Shown: positions 1 to 8,979 of the stretch, one piece after another | Position numbering within the stretch: position 1 is the first letter of the stretch | How the letters are laid out: each line of letters starts with the position of its first letter | Notes under the pieces: model-generated | Databases searched by the model: none | Seen by the model: only the letters and a program-made list of their open reading frames with translations | What the model was told of the DNA's origin: nothing | Made by a program: the position numbers and the translations under genes | Assembly (NCBI GenBank): GCA_900538305.1 | Contig: UPXY01000013.1 | Coordinates: forward strand, 1-55,951 | From: an uncultured Collinsella sp. | GTDB taxonomy: Bacteria > Actinomycetota > Coriobacteriia > Coriobacteriales > Coriobacteriaceae | Direction of reading: 5' to 3' | Length of the DNA stretch: 55,951 nucleotides

Positions 1-2
1 AC

Positions 3-3000
3 CAGCGCGCCGACTCCGCAAGCGAGTGCATCCAGCTCATCTCCCAGGGCGAGCGTCCGACGGTACGCTCCGCCAAGGTCTACATCCTCACCGGCGAGCT
101 CACCGACGCCGACATCGAAGCCGTCAAGCGCTACGTGGTGAACCCCGTGGAGGCGCGCCTTGCCGCGCTCGAGAAGCCCGAGACGCTCGCTGCCGAGATT
201 CCCGACCCCGAGCCCGTCGAAATCCTCGATGGCTTCCGCGAGCTCGATGAGGCCGGCCTCGCCGCGTTCATCGCCGAGCGCGGCCTCGCTATGGATCTGG
301 CCGATATCACCTTCTGCCAGCAATACTTCGAGGGCGAAGGCCGCGACCCCTCCATCACCGAGATTCGCGTCATCGACACCTATTGGTCCGACCACTGCCG
401 CCACACCACCTTCGGCACCGTGCTCGACGACGTGCAGATCGACGATGCCGTGGTGCAGGAAGCCTTCGACCGCTACCTCGCCATGCGCCACGAGCTCAGC
501 CGCGATGAGAAGCCCGTCACCCTCATGGACATGGGTACGCTCGGCGCGAAGTGGCTCAAGCACACGGGGCAGCTCACCGGCCTCGATGAGTCCGAGGAGA
601 TCAACGCGTGCACCGTCAAGGTGAACGTCGATGTCGACGGCGAAGATCAGGACTGGCTCTTCCTCTTCAAGAACGAGACCCACAATCACCCGACCGAGAT
701 CGAGCCCTTCGGCGGCGCGGCTACGTGCATCGGCGGCGCCATCCGCGACCCGCTCTCCGGCCGCAGCTATGTCTACCAGGCCATGCGCGTCACCGGCGCG
801 GCCGATCCCACCGTTCCCGTCTCCGAGACGATGGCTGGCAAGCTTCCGCAGCGCAAACTCGTGACCACGGCCGCTGCCGGCTATTCCAGCTACGGCAACC
901 AGATCGGCCTCGCCACCGGCCAGGTCTCCGAGCTCTATCATCCCGGTTACGTAGCCAAGCGCATGGAGGTGGGCGCCGTGGTGGGAGCGACCCCAGCGAG
1001 CCACGTGCGCCGCGAGGAGCCGCAACCCGGCGACAAGATCATCCTCTTGGGCGGACGTACCGGCCGCGATGGCATCGGCGGCGCCACCGGCAGCTCCAAG
1101 GCGCATAACGTCGAGTCCATCGAGAAAGACGGCGCCGAGGTGCAGAAGGGCAACGCCCCCATGGAGCGCAAACTTCAGCGCCTCTTCCGCCGCGAGGATG
1201 CCTGCCGCCTTATCAAGCGCTGCAACGACTTCGGCGCAGGCGGCGTGAGCGTCGCCGTGGGCGAGCTGGCCGACGGCCTCTACATCGACCTCGATCAGGT
1301 TACGAAGAAGTACGAGGGTCTTGACGGCACCGAGCTCGCCATCTCCGAGTCCCAGGAGCGCATGGCCGTTGCCGTGGCCGAAGACGACGTTGATGAGTTT
1401 ATGGGCTACGCCCAGGAGGAAAACCTCGAGGCAAACGTCATCGCTGAGGTCACGCATGAGAAGCGCGTTCGCATGGCCTGGATGGGCGACGTCATCGTGG
1501 ATCTCTCGCGCGAGTTCCTCGCCTCGAATGGCGCGCCGAAGCACCAGACGGTGCACGTGGAGGCGCAGGGCATCGCGCCCATCGACCCCGCAAGCGACCT
1601 CGCCGAGGCCGCGCTCGACGAATTCGGCAGCCTGGAGAACGTTTTCGAAAGCACCGTGCCGCTCGTGCCCGGCGCTGAGGAGGTCGACTCCTTCGCCGAC
1701 GCGATGCACGCCCTCGTGACCGATCTTAACGTGGCCTCGAACAAGGGTCTCTCGGAGCGCTTCGACTCCACGATCGGTGCGGCCACCGTGCTCATGCCGT
1801 TCGGTGGCAGCGAGCAGCTCACGCCCGCGCAGGCCATGGTGGCGAAGTTCCCCGTCGACGGCGAAACCACGACGGTCTCGGGCATGGCCTGGGGCTTCAA
1901 CCCCTACATCATGGCTGCCGACCAGTATCGCGGCGCATACCTTTCCGTGACAGAGAGCGTCGCGCGTCTCGTCGCGACCGGCTTCGAGCACGAGCGCGCC
2001 TACCTGAGCTTCCAGGAGTACTTCGAGCGCCTGCGCGACGTCCCCGAGCGCTGGGGCAAACCCGTCGCCGCGGTGCTCGGCGCCCTTATGGCGCAGGTAG
2101 ATCTGGGCATTGGCGCTATCGGCGGCAAAGACTCCATGAGCGGCAGCTTCGAGGACCTCGACGTGCCGCCCACGCTCGTGAGCTTTGCCGTGGCGACCGG
2201 CTCACTCGACCGCGTGGTGTCGCCCGAGTTCAAGGGCGCGGGACACCGCGTGGCGCTTCTTGAGCCCGTGTACCGCGATGACGAGCTCGTACCAGACGCC
2301 GAGTCGCTCCTTGCCGTCTTCAGCGCCGTTGAAGACCTCGCACGCGAGGGCAAAGCGCTTTCCATCTCCACGCCGGGCTTCGGCGGCATCGCAGAGGTGC
2401 TCTTCAAGGCGTGCGTGGGCAATCGCCTGGGCTTTGCCGTCTCCGATGAGTACTACGAGGCCGAAGCGCGCGACCTGTTCGATCACGCCTACGGCTGCTT
2501 CATCGTTGAGCTTGCCGATGGCGCCGAACTGCCCGAGATCGAGGGCGCGCGCGTTGTGGAGCTTGGCCATACGACCGAGGCATACCAGCTCTGCGCCTAC
2601 GACGAGACGCTCGACCTTGCCGAGCTGCAGGAGGCGTGGGAGGCAGCCATCGAGGGCGTCTTCCCCTATCGCACGCCCGCTGAAGAGGCCGCCAAGCTGC
2701 CCGCCATCGAAACGGCGAACTACCGCTGCGCAGAGACCGGTCGCATCCAAACCGTGTATGCTGGCGAGAAGTTCGCCCGTCCGCGCGTGATCATCCCCGT
2801 ATTCCCTGGTAACAACTGCGAGTACGACAGCGCCCGCGCCTTCACCGCCGCCGGTGCCGTGGCCGACACGTTCGTCATCAACAACCTCACGCCCGAGGCG
2901 GTCGCCGAAAGCACAGCCGAGCTCGCCCGCCGCATCCGCGAGAGCCAGATTGTTATGATCCCCGGTGGCTTCTCCGGTGGCGACGAGCCCGATGGCTCCG

Positions 3001-3575
3001 CGAAGTTCATCACCGCATTCTTCCGCGCGCCCGAGGTGACGGAAGCCGTGCGCGACCTTTTGCAGAACCGCGACGGCCTCATGCTGGGCATCTGCAACGG
3101 CTTCCAGGCGCTCGTGAAGCTGGGGCTCGTGCCGTACGGCGACATCGTGCCCGCAACGGCCGACACGCCCACGCTCACGTTTAACACCATCGGCCGCCAC
3201 CAGAGCCGACTGGTGCGCACGCGCGTGGCGAGCGACCTTTCGCCCTGGCTCTCCGCCTGCGAAGTGGGCGATACCTACACTGTGGCCATCTCCCACGGCG
3301 AGGGTCGCTTCGTGGCAAACAACGAGGTGCTCGCGCAACTTCGCGAGGGTGGCCAGATCGCGACGCAGTACGTGGATGAGGCCGGAGCGCCCAGCATGGA
3401 TCTGTCCGTCAATCCCAACGGCTCCGTCCTCGCCATCGAGGGCATCACCTCTCCAGACGGCCGCGTCTTCGGCAAGATGGGCCACGTCGAGCGCCGCGGC
3501 AATGGCCTGTACCAGAACGTACCGGGCGAGAAGTTCATGCCCATCTTCGAAAGCGGCGTGAAGTACTTCGCATAG
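3..3575 (+). CDS. purL: Phosphoribosylformylglycinamidine synthase, long fused form (5' end outside window)
   Basis: Converts FGAR to FGAM with glutamine and ATP in purine synthesis. The frame is open from base 3, so the N-terminus lies upstream; about 1190 residues are visible, fitting the fused 1200+ residue form. Early in the visible part is the YWSDHCRHTTF signature, followed by the AIR-synthase-like core with FKNETHNHPTEIEPFGG. The C-terminal quarter is a class I glutamine amidotransferase domain: VFPGNNCEYD, then GICNGFQ with the nucleophilic Cys codon at 3093-3095, then ISHGEGRF with the catalytic His. One polypeptide therefore does the work of PurL plus PurQ. It ends just before a long hairpin (3593-3690). 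No defects were seen. Confidence 0.97.
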   Translation, partial: QRADSASECIQLISQGERPTVRSAKVYILTGELTDADIEAVKRYVVNPVEARLAALEKPETLAAEIPDPEPVEILDGFRELDEAGLAAFIAERGLAMDLADITFCQQYFEGEGRDPSITEIRVIDTYWSDHCRHTTFGTVLDDVQIDDAVVQEAFDRYLAMRHELSRDEKPVTLMDMGTLGAKWLKHTGQLTGLDESEEINACTVKVNVDVDGEDQDWLFLFKNETHNHPTEIEPFGGAATCIGGAIRDPLSGRSYVYQAMRVTGAADPTVPVSETMAGKLPQRKLVTTAAAGYSSYGNQIGLATGQVSELYHPGYVAKRMEVGAVVGATPASHVRREEPQPGDKIILLGGRTGRDGIGGATGSSKAHNVESIEKDGAEVQKGNAPMERKLQRLFRREDACRLIKRCNDFGAGGVSVAVGELADGLYIDLDQVTKKYEGLDGTELAISESQERMAVAVAEDDVDEFMGYAQEENLEANVIAEVTHEKRVRMAWMGDVIVDLSREFLASNGAPKHQTVHVEAQGIAPIDPASDLAEAALDEFGSLENVFESTVPLVPGAEEVDSFADAMHALVTDLNVASNKGLSERFDSTIGAATVLMPFGGSEQLTPAQAMVAKFPVDGETTTVSGMAWGFNPYIMAADQYRGAYLSVTESVARLVATGFEHERAYLSFQEYFERLRDVPERWGKPVAAVLGALMAQVDLGIGAIGGKDSMSGSFEDLDVPPTLVSFAVATGSLDRVVSPEFKGAGHRVALLEPVYRDDELVPDAESLLAVFSAVEDLAREGKALSISTPGFGGIAEVLFKACVGNRLGFAVSDEYYEAEARDLFDHAYGCFIVELADGAELPEIEGARVVELGHTTEAYQLCAYDETLDLAELQEAWEAAIEGVFPYRTPAEEAAKLPAIETANYRCAETGRIQTVYAGEKFARPRVIIPVFPGNNCEYDSARAFTAAGAVADTFVINNLTPEAVAESTAELARRIRESQIVMIPGGFSGGDEPDGSAKFITAFFRAPEVTEAVRDLLQNRDGLMLGICNGFQALVKLGLVPYGDIVPATADTPTLTFNTIGRHQSRLVRTRVASDLSPWLSACEVGDTYTVAISHGEGRFVANNEVLAQLREGGQIATQYVDEAGAPSMDLSVNPNGSVLAIEGITSPDGRVFGKMGHVERRGNGLYQNVPGEKFMPIFESGVKYFA

Positions 3576-3592
3576 CCCCTGACGCAAACCGG

Positions 3593-3690
3593 GAGGGGCA
3601 CCGCCGAGCAGGAGTTCCCACGCGAACGTCCTCGCCGCTTCGCGGCTGCGGAATGTTCGCTTAGGGAACACCAGCTCGGCGGTGCCCCTC
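3593..3690. repeat. 98-nt nested palindrome after purL
   Basis: Perfect 17-nt outer arms GAGGGGCACCGCCGAGC (3593-3609) and its reverse complement (3674-3690) enclose further stems: GTTCCC/GGGAAC, GCGAAC/GTTCGC and a GCCGC-TTC-GCGGC tip. The inner part carries GTCCTCG and CTGCGGAA, which also occur in a second 98-nt palindrome inside the TerB gene (19363-19460). It may terminate purL transcription, but there is no clean U-run. A dispersed palindromic element is the alternative. Confidence 0.7.
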
Positions 3691-4059
3691 CTTGCGTTTT
3701 CGGCCTCGCTGCGGCAATGAGGGGGGCAGGTAACGAGGGCTCGAGGCTTGGTTCGAACAGATCGCGTCAAGTGAACGGTTTTGGAGGGGGTAGCGAAGTA
3801 TCCCTGAAACCTGCGAGGCTGCGACCTGCGAACTTTTTGCCGGCTCTTCCCTTGCTACTGAACGGGTCCCGGTAAAACTGTTCATTTGGCGTGATTTGGG
3901 AATTCGAATGCTCCGTTTTCACCGTAATGGCCCAGGCGAGCGACCGAGTTTACCATTTTGCGCGAGCCAGCGTCGCTTCTAGCAACTGGTAACATCTTCT
4001 TATTGGTTCTCCTTTTACCCGGCAGCTTCACATTACCAATTCCGTGGAAGAGGTACACA
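3691..4059. other. Gene-free leader region before the HD-domain gene
   Basis: No convincing coding frame on either strand. It contains a smaller symmetrical patch (TGAAC near 3859, GTTCA near 3880) and an AT-richer stretch just before the HD gene that probably holds its promoter. No clear -35/-10 pair could be assigned. Confidence 0.4.
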
Positions 4060-4899
4060 ATGGCAGACCTTACGCACATCATCGACCGCAATCGCGCGCG
4101 AGCGGCGTTCGATAGCTATGTGGCGGGATACGACGTAGCGAACCCGCGCATCGCGCTCAAGGTCGAGCATACGCTGCACGTCATGGAGCTCTGCGAGCGC
4201 ATCGCACGCGAGACGGGATTCACGCCGGCAGGCGTCGATCTTGCCTGGCTCTGCGGCATGTTGCATGACATCGGCCGCTTCGAGCAGCTGCGCCGGTGGG
4301 ATACGTTCAGCGATGCCGCATCGACGAGCCATGCGGCACTCGGGGTCGAAGTGCTCTTCGGCAGCGAAGACCACGGAAGCGGCACAGGCGCCACCGGCAT
4401 CATCCATCGCTTCATCGACTCGAACGACGAGCTCGAAGAGGTCATTCGTGCCGCGGTAGGTTTCCATAGCGACTACCGCCTGCCCGAAGACCTCGACGTT
4501 CGCGCACGCGCGCTCTGCGATGTCGTGCGCGATGCCGATAAGCTCGATATCCTGCGAGTAGCCAGCACCGATACCGTCGAGACCGTGCTCAACGCGACCG
4601 AAGACGAGCTCCTCGTAAGCGCTGTCTCCCCCGCCATCGAGGACGCGTTCTTCGAACACCGCACCGCGTGCTACTCTGAACGCATAACGCCGGTGGACTA
4701 CCTCGTCAACCTCGCCTGCTTCGCCTACGAACTCGTCTACCCCGCGAGCCTCGAGATCGCCGACGAGCAGGAATACCTCTACCGCGCCCTCGAGCGGCCC
4801 TTTGGCATCGAACGCCCCTTCGAAAACAAGGTGACCGCCCAGCTTATGAATCGCATGGACGGCCACCTTCGCGCTTGGGTTGATGAGCAGCTCTACTAA
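4060..4899 (+). CDS. HD-domain phosphohydrolase family protein
   Basis: 279 residues. The start is ATG 4060, preceded by a GAAGAGG-type ribosome site; a longer frame upstream lacks one. The N-terminal half has the HD-superfamily metal ligands: EHTLHVMEL (His37), then LHDIGRFEQ (His69-Asp70), and a conserved FHSDYRLP segment. HD proteins are usually metal-dependent phosphohydrolases acting on nucleotides or phosphoesters; the substrate cannot be told from sequence. No membrane segments or signal peptide. It converges with the hydrogenase-like gene, with only 12 nt between the stop codons. Confidence 0.85.
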   Translation: MADLTHIIDRNRARAAFDSYVAGYDVANPRIALKVEHTLHVMELCERIARETGFTPAGVDLAWLCGMLHDIGRFEQLRRWDTFSDAASTSHAALGVEVLFGSEDHGSGTGATGIIHRFIDSNDELEEVIRAAVGFHSDYRLPEDLDVRARALCDVVRDADKLDILRVASTDTVETVLNATEDELLVSAVSPAIEDAFFEHRTACYSERITPVDYLVNLACFAYELVYPASLEIADEQEYLYRALERPFGIERPFENKVTAQLMNRMDGHLRAWVDEQLY

Positions 4900-4911
4900 G
4901 AGTAAGAAGCG

Positions 4912-6510
4912 TTACGCATCGCCTTTCTGGGCTTCGAGGCTCTCTGCGACGGCGTCCTCGGAACGGATGCCGTCTTCGGCACGCTCGAGCACGTCGAGGT
5001 ACTTGTTGTACATGTTCTCCGTCGCGAGCTTATGCGGCGACTTCTTGGAGTAGGCTTTGACCTGCGCAGCCGTCTTCGACACGGCCTGGATGGTGCCAGC
5101 GCCCGCCACGCAGCCGCCCGGGCACGCCATGCCCTCGAGCAGATAGCCGTCGTACTTGCCCTTCACGGCATCCTTCATCATCTTGCGGCAGTTCTCCAAG
5201 CCCTGCGCGGCCGCCACCTTGACCTCCATGTCGGGATGGTCCTTATGGATGGCGTCGACCACGGCCTGCGCGACGCCGCCCGCCACGGCGAAACCGCGGC
5301 CAGATGCGCTCGCGACGTCGAAGTCCGAGGCGCCGTCGCCCTTGAGCTTCGTGTACTCGATGCCCTTGGCCTCCATCATGCCTGCCATCTCCTCGAACGT
5401 GAGCACGAAGTCGACCTCGCTCTTCACGCTCTTGCGCATGGCCTCGAGCTTCTTCGCGGCGCACGGTCCCACGAAGACGATCTTCGCCGTGGGGTGCTGC
5501 TCGCGGATGAGGCGCGCGGTGAGCACCATGGGCGTGAGCGCCATCGAGATGCACTCGGCATGCTCGGGGAACTCCTTCTTCGCCATGACCGACCACGCAG
5601 GGCAGCAGCTCGTGCCCATGAACGGAATCTTCTCGGGCACTTCCTCCAAGAAGTAGCCAGCCTCCTGCACCGCGCAAAGGTCCGCGCCGATGGCGACCTC
5701 CTCCACGCCCGCGAAGCCGAGCTTCTTGAACGCCTCACGCAGCTTGTCAACGTTGCCGCGGCCACCGAACTGGCCTACGAACGAAGGCGCCACCGCGGCG
5801 ATGACCTCCTCGCCCGCGCGGATGGCCTGGATGATCTGGAAGATTTGGCTCTTGTCGGCGATGGCACCGAACGGGCAGCTCACGAGGCACTGGCCGCACG
5901 AGACGCACTTGTCGTAATCGATCACGGCGCGACCCTGCTCGTCGGAGCCGATCGCGTTCATGCCGCACGCAGCGGCACACGGGCGCTGCCAATGCGCGAT
6001 CGCCGTGTAGGGACACGCCTGGCGGCAGCGGCCGCACTTGATGCACTTCTCCTGGTCGATATGGGCTTTGCCCTCGACGAACGAGATGGCGCCCTTGGGG
6101 CACACTTCCTTGCAGGGATGCGCGAGACAGCCCTGGCAGAGGTTCGAGACCACGTATTTCTCTTCGGCGCACGCGTTGCACGCGAAGTTGATGATGTTGA
6201 TGAGCGGGGGCTCGTAATACGTTTCCGGCTTTGCCGCGAGCTCCGTGCCCTCAGAGATCTTCGCCGGACGATCGGCGCCCTGCATGGGCAGACCCATGGC
6301 GAGACGGATGCGCTCGCCCACGATGGCGCGCTCGAGAAAGACGCTTTCGCGGTACGTCGCGACATCGCCCGAGATGATCTCGTAGGGTAGGTCGTCGAAC
6401 TCATCGTACACGCCGTCGGTGTCCTCGTACGCAATGCGAGCTACCTCGCGGAACACGGTGCGGCGGATCTTCGTCAGGCTCGTATAGACGCCGCGCATCG
6501 CTTCTGCCAT
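4912..6510 (-). CDS. [FeFe]-hydrogenase-like iron-sulfur protein (group B-like)
   Basis: 532 residues, probably cytosolic. The start is the ATG at 6510, behind GAGGGGAG; an upstream TTG lies inside that ribosome site. Ferredoxin-type clusters are CxxCLAHPCKEVCP (residues 125-137), CIKCGRCRQACP (156-167) and CVSCGQCLVSCP (202-212), with more cysteines at 111-114. The H-cluster domain has TSCCPAW (300-306), GPCAAKKLE (348-356) and EGMACPGGC (459-467). The second motif has GPC where classic group A enzymes have MPC, which fits group B-type enzymes of anaerobes. It stands alone, with no HydB/HydC partners or maturases nearby. Likely a ferredoxin-linked hydrogenase or a related redox sensor. Confidence 0.88.
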   Translation of the reverse strand: MAEAMRGVYTSLTKIRRTVFREVARIAYEDTDGVYDEFDDLPYEIISGDVATYRESVFLERAIVGERIRLAMGLPMQGADRPAKISEGTELAAKPETYYEPPLINIINFACNACAEEKYVVSNLCQGCLAHPCKEVCPKGAISFVEGKAHIDQEKCIKCGRCRQACPYTAIAHWQRPCAAACGMNAIGSDEQGRAVIDYDKCVSCGQCLVSCPFGAIADKSQIFQIIQAIRAGEEVIAAVAPSFVGQFGGRGNVDKLREAFKKLGFAGVEEVAIGADLCAVQEAGYFLEEVPEKIPFMGTSCCPAWSVMAKKEFPEHAECISMALTPMVLTARLIREQHPTAKIVFVGPCAAKKLEAMRKSVKSEVDFVLTFEEMAGMMEAKGIEYTKLKGDGASDFDVASASGRGFAVAGGVAQAVVDAIHKDHPDMEVKVAAAQGLENCRKMMKDAVKGKYDGYLLEGMACPGGCVAGAGTIQAVSKTAAQVKAYSKKSPHKLATENMYNKYLDVLERAEDGIRSEDAVAESLEAQKGDA

Positions 6511-6678
6511 GTTTTCTCCCCTCAAAGGATCGGGCGCTCGCAGCCGAGCGGCGCCCGTCTTGTTCCGTGCCGTTTAAGTATAAAGGAGACGCGGGCAGAT
6601 GCGAGGGCGCATGAAGGTGTTTTTACTGTTCCGCCCAAGGCGTACGTGCTCCGCCCGCGACACCGCACTCATGCAGCA

Positions 6679-6709
6679 AGCCGGCCGCGCCCGAAAGCAA
6701 CGGCCGGCT
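6679..6709 (-). terminator. Hairpin downstream of fruA
   Basis: A 9-bp perfect stem, AGCCGGCCG (6679-6687) with its complement at 6701-6709, 13-nt loop, lies just after the fruA stop. There is no T-run, so it may act as an RNA-stabilising or Rho-dependent end. Confidence 0.45.
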
Positions 6710-6757
6710 CGCCGGGAACGTATCGTCCGCCCGGAGGCGAACTGGACGCGCGATCCG

Positions 6758-8746
6758 CTACTTCGCGAGCCCGGACTCCTCGGCCGAAAGCGGCTTCTTG
6801 AGGAACGAAAGGATAAGCGCGGCAATCACGGAACCCGCGATGAGCGCCACAAGGTACATCACCGGGTTGCCGATGACGGCGATGACCCAAGCGCCGCCAT
6901 GAGGCGCAGGGCTCGTGCAGCCGAAGAGCGCGGAGAGCGCGCCGGCGACGGCCGAACCGATGATGCAGCTGGGCAGCACGCGACCGGGATCGGCGGCGGC
7001 ATAGGGAATCGCGCCCTCAGAGATGAACGAAAGACCCATGATGTAGTTCACGATGCCGGCCTTGCGATCCGCCTCGGTCCAGCGATTCTTGAAGAACGTG
7101 GTGGAAAGCGCAACGGCGATGGGAGGAACCATGCCGCCGACCATGACGGACGCCATGACGATCTGCGCGGAGGTGGTGCCAGCAGCGAGCATGCCGGTGC
7201 CGAACACGTAGGCCGCCTTGTTGAAGGGACCGCCCATGTCGACGGACATCATGCCGCCCACAACAGCGCCCAGGAGCACGAGGTTGCCCGTGCCGAGGCT
7301 ATTGAGCGCGCCGGTGAGCCAGGAGTTGATCGCTGCGAAGACGGGGTTCAGCGCAAGCATCACGAAGCCGATACCGAAGATCGCCACGAGCGGGTACAAG
7401 AGCACCGGTTTTATGCCCTCGAGCGAGCTGGGCAGATGGTCGCAGGCCTTCTCGAAGGCAAGCGTGAGGTAGCCCGCTGCGAAGCCGGCGAAGAGCGCTG
7501 CGATGAAGCCGCCCGAGATGAGGGCGCCCTGCGCCTCGGCGTCCATGGCCGTGGCGAGGTAGCCGAGCGTGAAGCCCTGCTTCGCGAGCCAGCCGCCCAC
7601 CAGACCGGGCGCGAGGCCGGGACGGTCGGCGATCGACATGGCGATGAACGCGGCCAGGATGGGCAGCATGAAGTCGAACGCCGTGCCGCCCACGAGGTTG
7701 AAGAACGCGGCGAGCGGCGTGGAGCTACCATAGGCAGCCGTGCCCATGCCCTGGGTGTCCACCAGGAAGGCGATGGCCTTCAGGATACCGCCGCCCACGA
7801 CGAACGGCAGCATGTGCGAGACACCATTCATGAGGTGCTTGTAGATCTGCGAGCCGATACCGTCGCCCGAGGCGGCCGCCGGAGCGGAAGACCCGCCCTT
7901 CGCGTGGCAGATGGGCGCCTCGCCGTCCACGATGATTTTGATGAGGCGCTCGGCATCGTTGATGCCGGCGGAAACGTTCGTGGAGTAGAGCGGCTTGCCG
8001 TCGAAGCGGCTGAGCTCGATACCCTTGTCCGCTGCGATGATGATGCCCTTGCACGCAGCGATCTCCTCCGCGGTGAGCGCGTTCTTCGTGCCCACGGAGC
8101 CCTGGGTCTCGACCTTGATGGTGTAGCCCATCTCGCCCGCCACCTTCTCGAGGTTCTCGGCGGCCATGTAGGTGTGCGCGATGCCCGTGGGGCACGCGGT
8201 GATTGCAAGGATCTGCGGCAGGCCGCTGTCCTGCGCGGCTGCTGCGGGAGCGGCCTTTGCAGCTGCCTTGGCCTCTTGTTCGGCGTCGTAGGCAGCTTCC
8301 GCGGCATCGATCGCGGCAAGGAATTCGTCTACCGACGTCGCCGCGCGAAGCGCCGCCGGGAACTCGGGGTGCATGAGGAGCGCCGAGAGCTTGGCGAGCA
8401 CCTCGAGGTGCACGTTCGCCTGCGTGTCGGGAGCGGCGATGAGGAAGATGAGGTCGGAGGGTTTGCCGTCGGGCGCCTTCCAGTCCACGCCGCCGGGCAC
8501 GGTGATCGCCACGAGACCGGGCTCGCTCACAGCATCGGTTTTGGCATGCGGAATCGCCACGCCCTCGCCCACGGCGGTGGAGAACTCAGCTTCGCGTGCG
8601 AGCACGGCTTGCTTGTAGCGGTCGCGGTCTGCGACAGCCCCGATGCCGCACTGCAAATCGACGAGGACATCGATGGCCTCATCCTGCGACGCGGCGACTA
8701 CGCCGAGCTTCACACCCTCCTTCTTCAGCAATCCGGTGATCTTCAT
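6758..8746 (-). CDS. fruA: Fructose-specific PTS enzyme IIABC
   Basis: 662 residues. Takes up fructose and phosphorylates it to fructose 1-phosphate. Order A-B-C: the IIA domain has the phospho-His in AIPHAKT (His67); after an Ala-rich linker (about 150-172) the IIB domain has AITACPTGIAHT (Cys185); the IIC membrane domain fills the last 350 residues with several hydrophobic helices. Last gene of the minus-strand operon fruR-fruK-fruA. The fruK-fruA gap (8747-8976) is filled with host palindromic repeats. Its expression should follow fruR control at the phased operator array near 10731-10819. Confidence 0.95.
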   Translation of the reverse strand: MKITGLLKKEGVKLGVVAASQDEAIDVLVDLQCGIGAVADRDRYKQAVLAREAEFSTAVGEGVAIPHAKTDAVSEPGLVAITVPGGVDWKAPDGKPSDLIFLIAAPDTQANVHLEVLAKLSALLMHPEFPAALRAATSVDEFLAAIDAAEAAYDAEQEAKAAAKAAPAAAAQDSGLPQILAITACPTGIAHTYMAAENLEKVAGEMGYTIKVETQGSVGTKNALTAEEIAACKGIIIAADKGIELSRFDGKPLYSTNVSAGINDAERLIKIIVDGEAPICHAKGGSSAPAAASGDGIGSQIYKHLMNGVSHMLPFVVGGGILKAIAFLVDTQGMGTAAYGSSTPLAAFFNLVGGTAFDFMLPILAAFIAMSIADRPGLAPGLVGGWLAKQGFTLGYLATAMDAEAQGALISGGFIAALFAGFAAGYLTLAFEKACDHLPSSLEGIKPVLLYPLVAIFGIGFVMLALNPVFAAINSWLTGALNSLGTGNLVLLGAVVGGMMSVDMGGPFNKAAYVFGTGMLAAGTTSAQIVMASVMVGGMVPPIAVALSTTFFKNRWTEADRKAGIVNYIMGLSFISEGAIPYAAADPGRVLPSCIIGSAVAGALSALFGCTSPAPHGGAWVIAVIGNPVMYLVALIAGSVIAALILSFLKKPLSAEESGLAK

Positions 8747-8784
8747 GTCAATACTCCTTTCTCGGCAAAACGCCGCATGATGAA

Positions 8785-8892
8785 TGACTCATTTGGGGAC
8801 GGGGTCGAAATGACTCATTTGACTCATTTGGGGACTCATTTGGGGACGGGGTCGAAATGACTCATTTGACTCATTTGGGGACGGGGTCGAAA
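8785..8892. repeat. Tandem GGGGACGGGGTCGAAA repeats
   Basis: Three exact 20-nt copies of ATTTGGGGACGGGGTCGAAA (8791-8810, 8838-8857, 8873-8892), separated by variants of TGACTCATTTG. They lie between fruK and fruA. The same wording recurs inside the BrxC/D-family ATPase gene (20316-20348). Confidence 0.9.
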
Positions 8893-8952
8893 CGGGTCAT
8901 TCCAAAAGGACACTCCCCTTTGGCAGAGCCCCAACGCCTGTCCCATATGTCA

Positions 8953-8979
8953 TGACATCGGGGACTGTCCCCAATGTCA
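8953..8979. repeat. Palindromic repeat supplying the fruK stop codon
   Basis: TGACAT and ATGTCA arms flank the core GGGGACTGTCCCC. On the minus strand the first three bases (8979-8977) are the TGA stop of fruK, so the element abuts or created the gene's end. Confidence 0.8.

Noticed and set aside
2202..3770. 522-codon minus-strand frame opposite purL
   Set aside because: Antisense of conserved purL; no ribosome site and no family.
5032..6390. 452-codon plus-strand frame opposite the hydrogenase gene
   Set aside because: Low-complexity shadow rich in Arg, Ala and Leu; the opposite strand has conserved Fe-S motifs.
6599..8860. Very long plus-strand open frame (753 codons) opposite fruA
   Set aside because: Composition is Arg/His/Gly-rich with no domains; it is the antisense shadow of a clear PTS gene in GC-rich DNA.
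8785..8892. CRISPR-like direct repeats
   Set aside because: The interspersed text is itself repetitive, there are only three units, and no cas genes are near.
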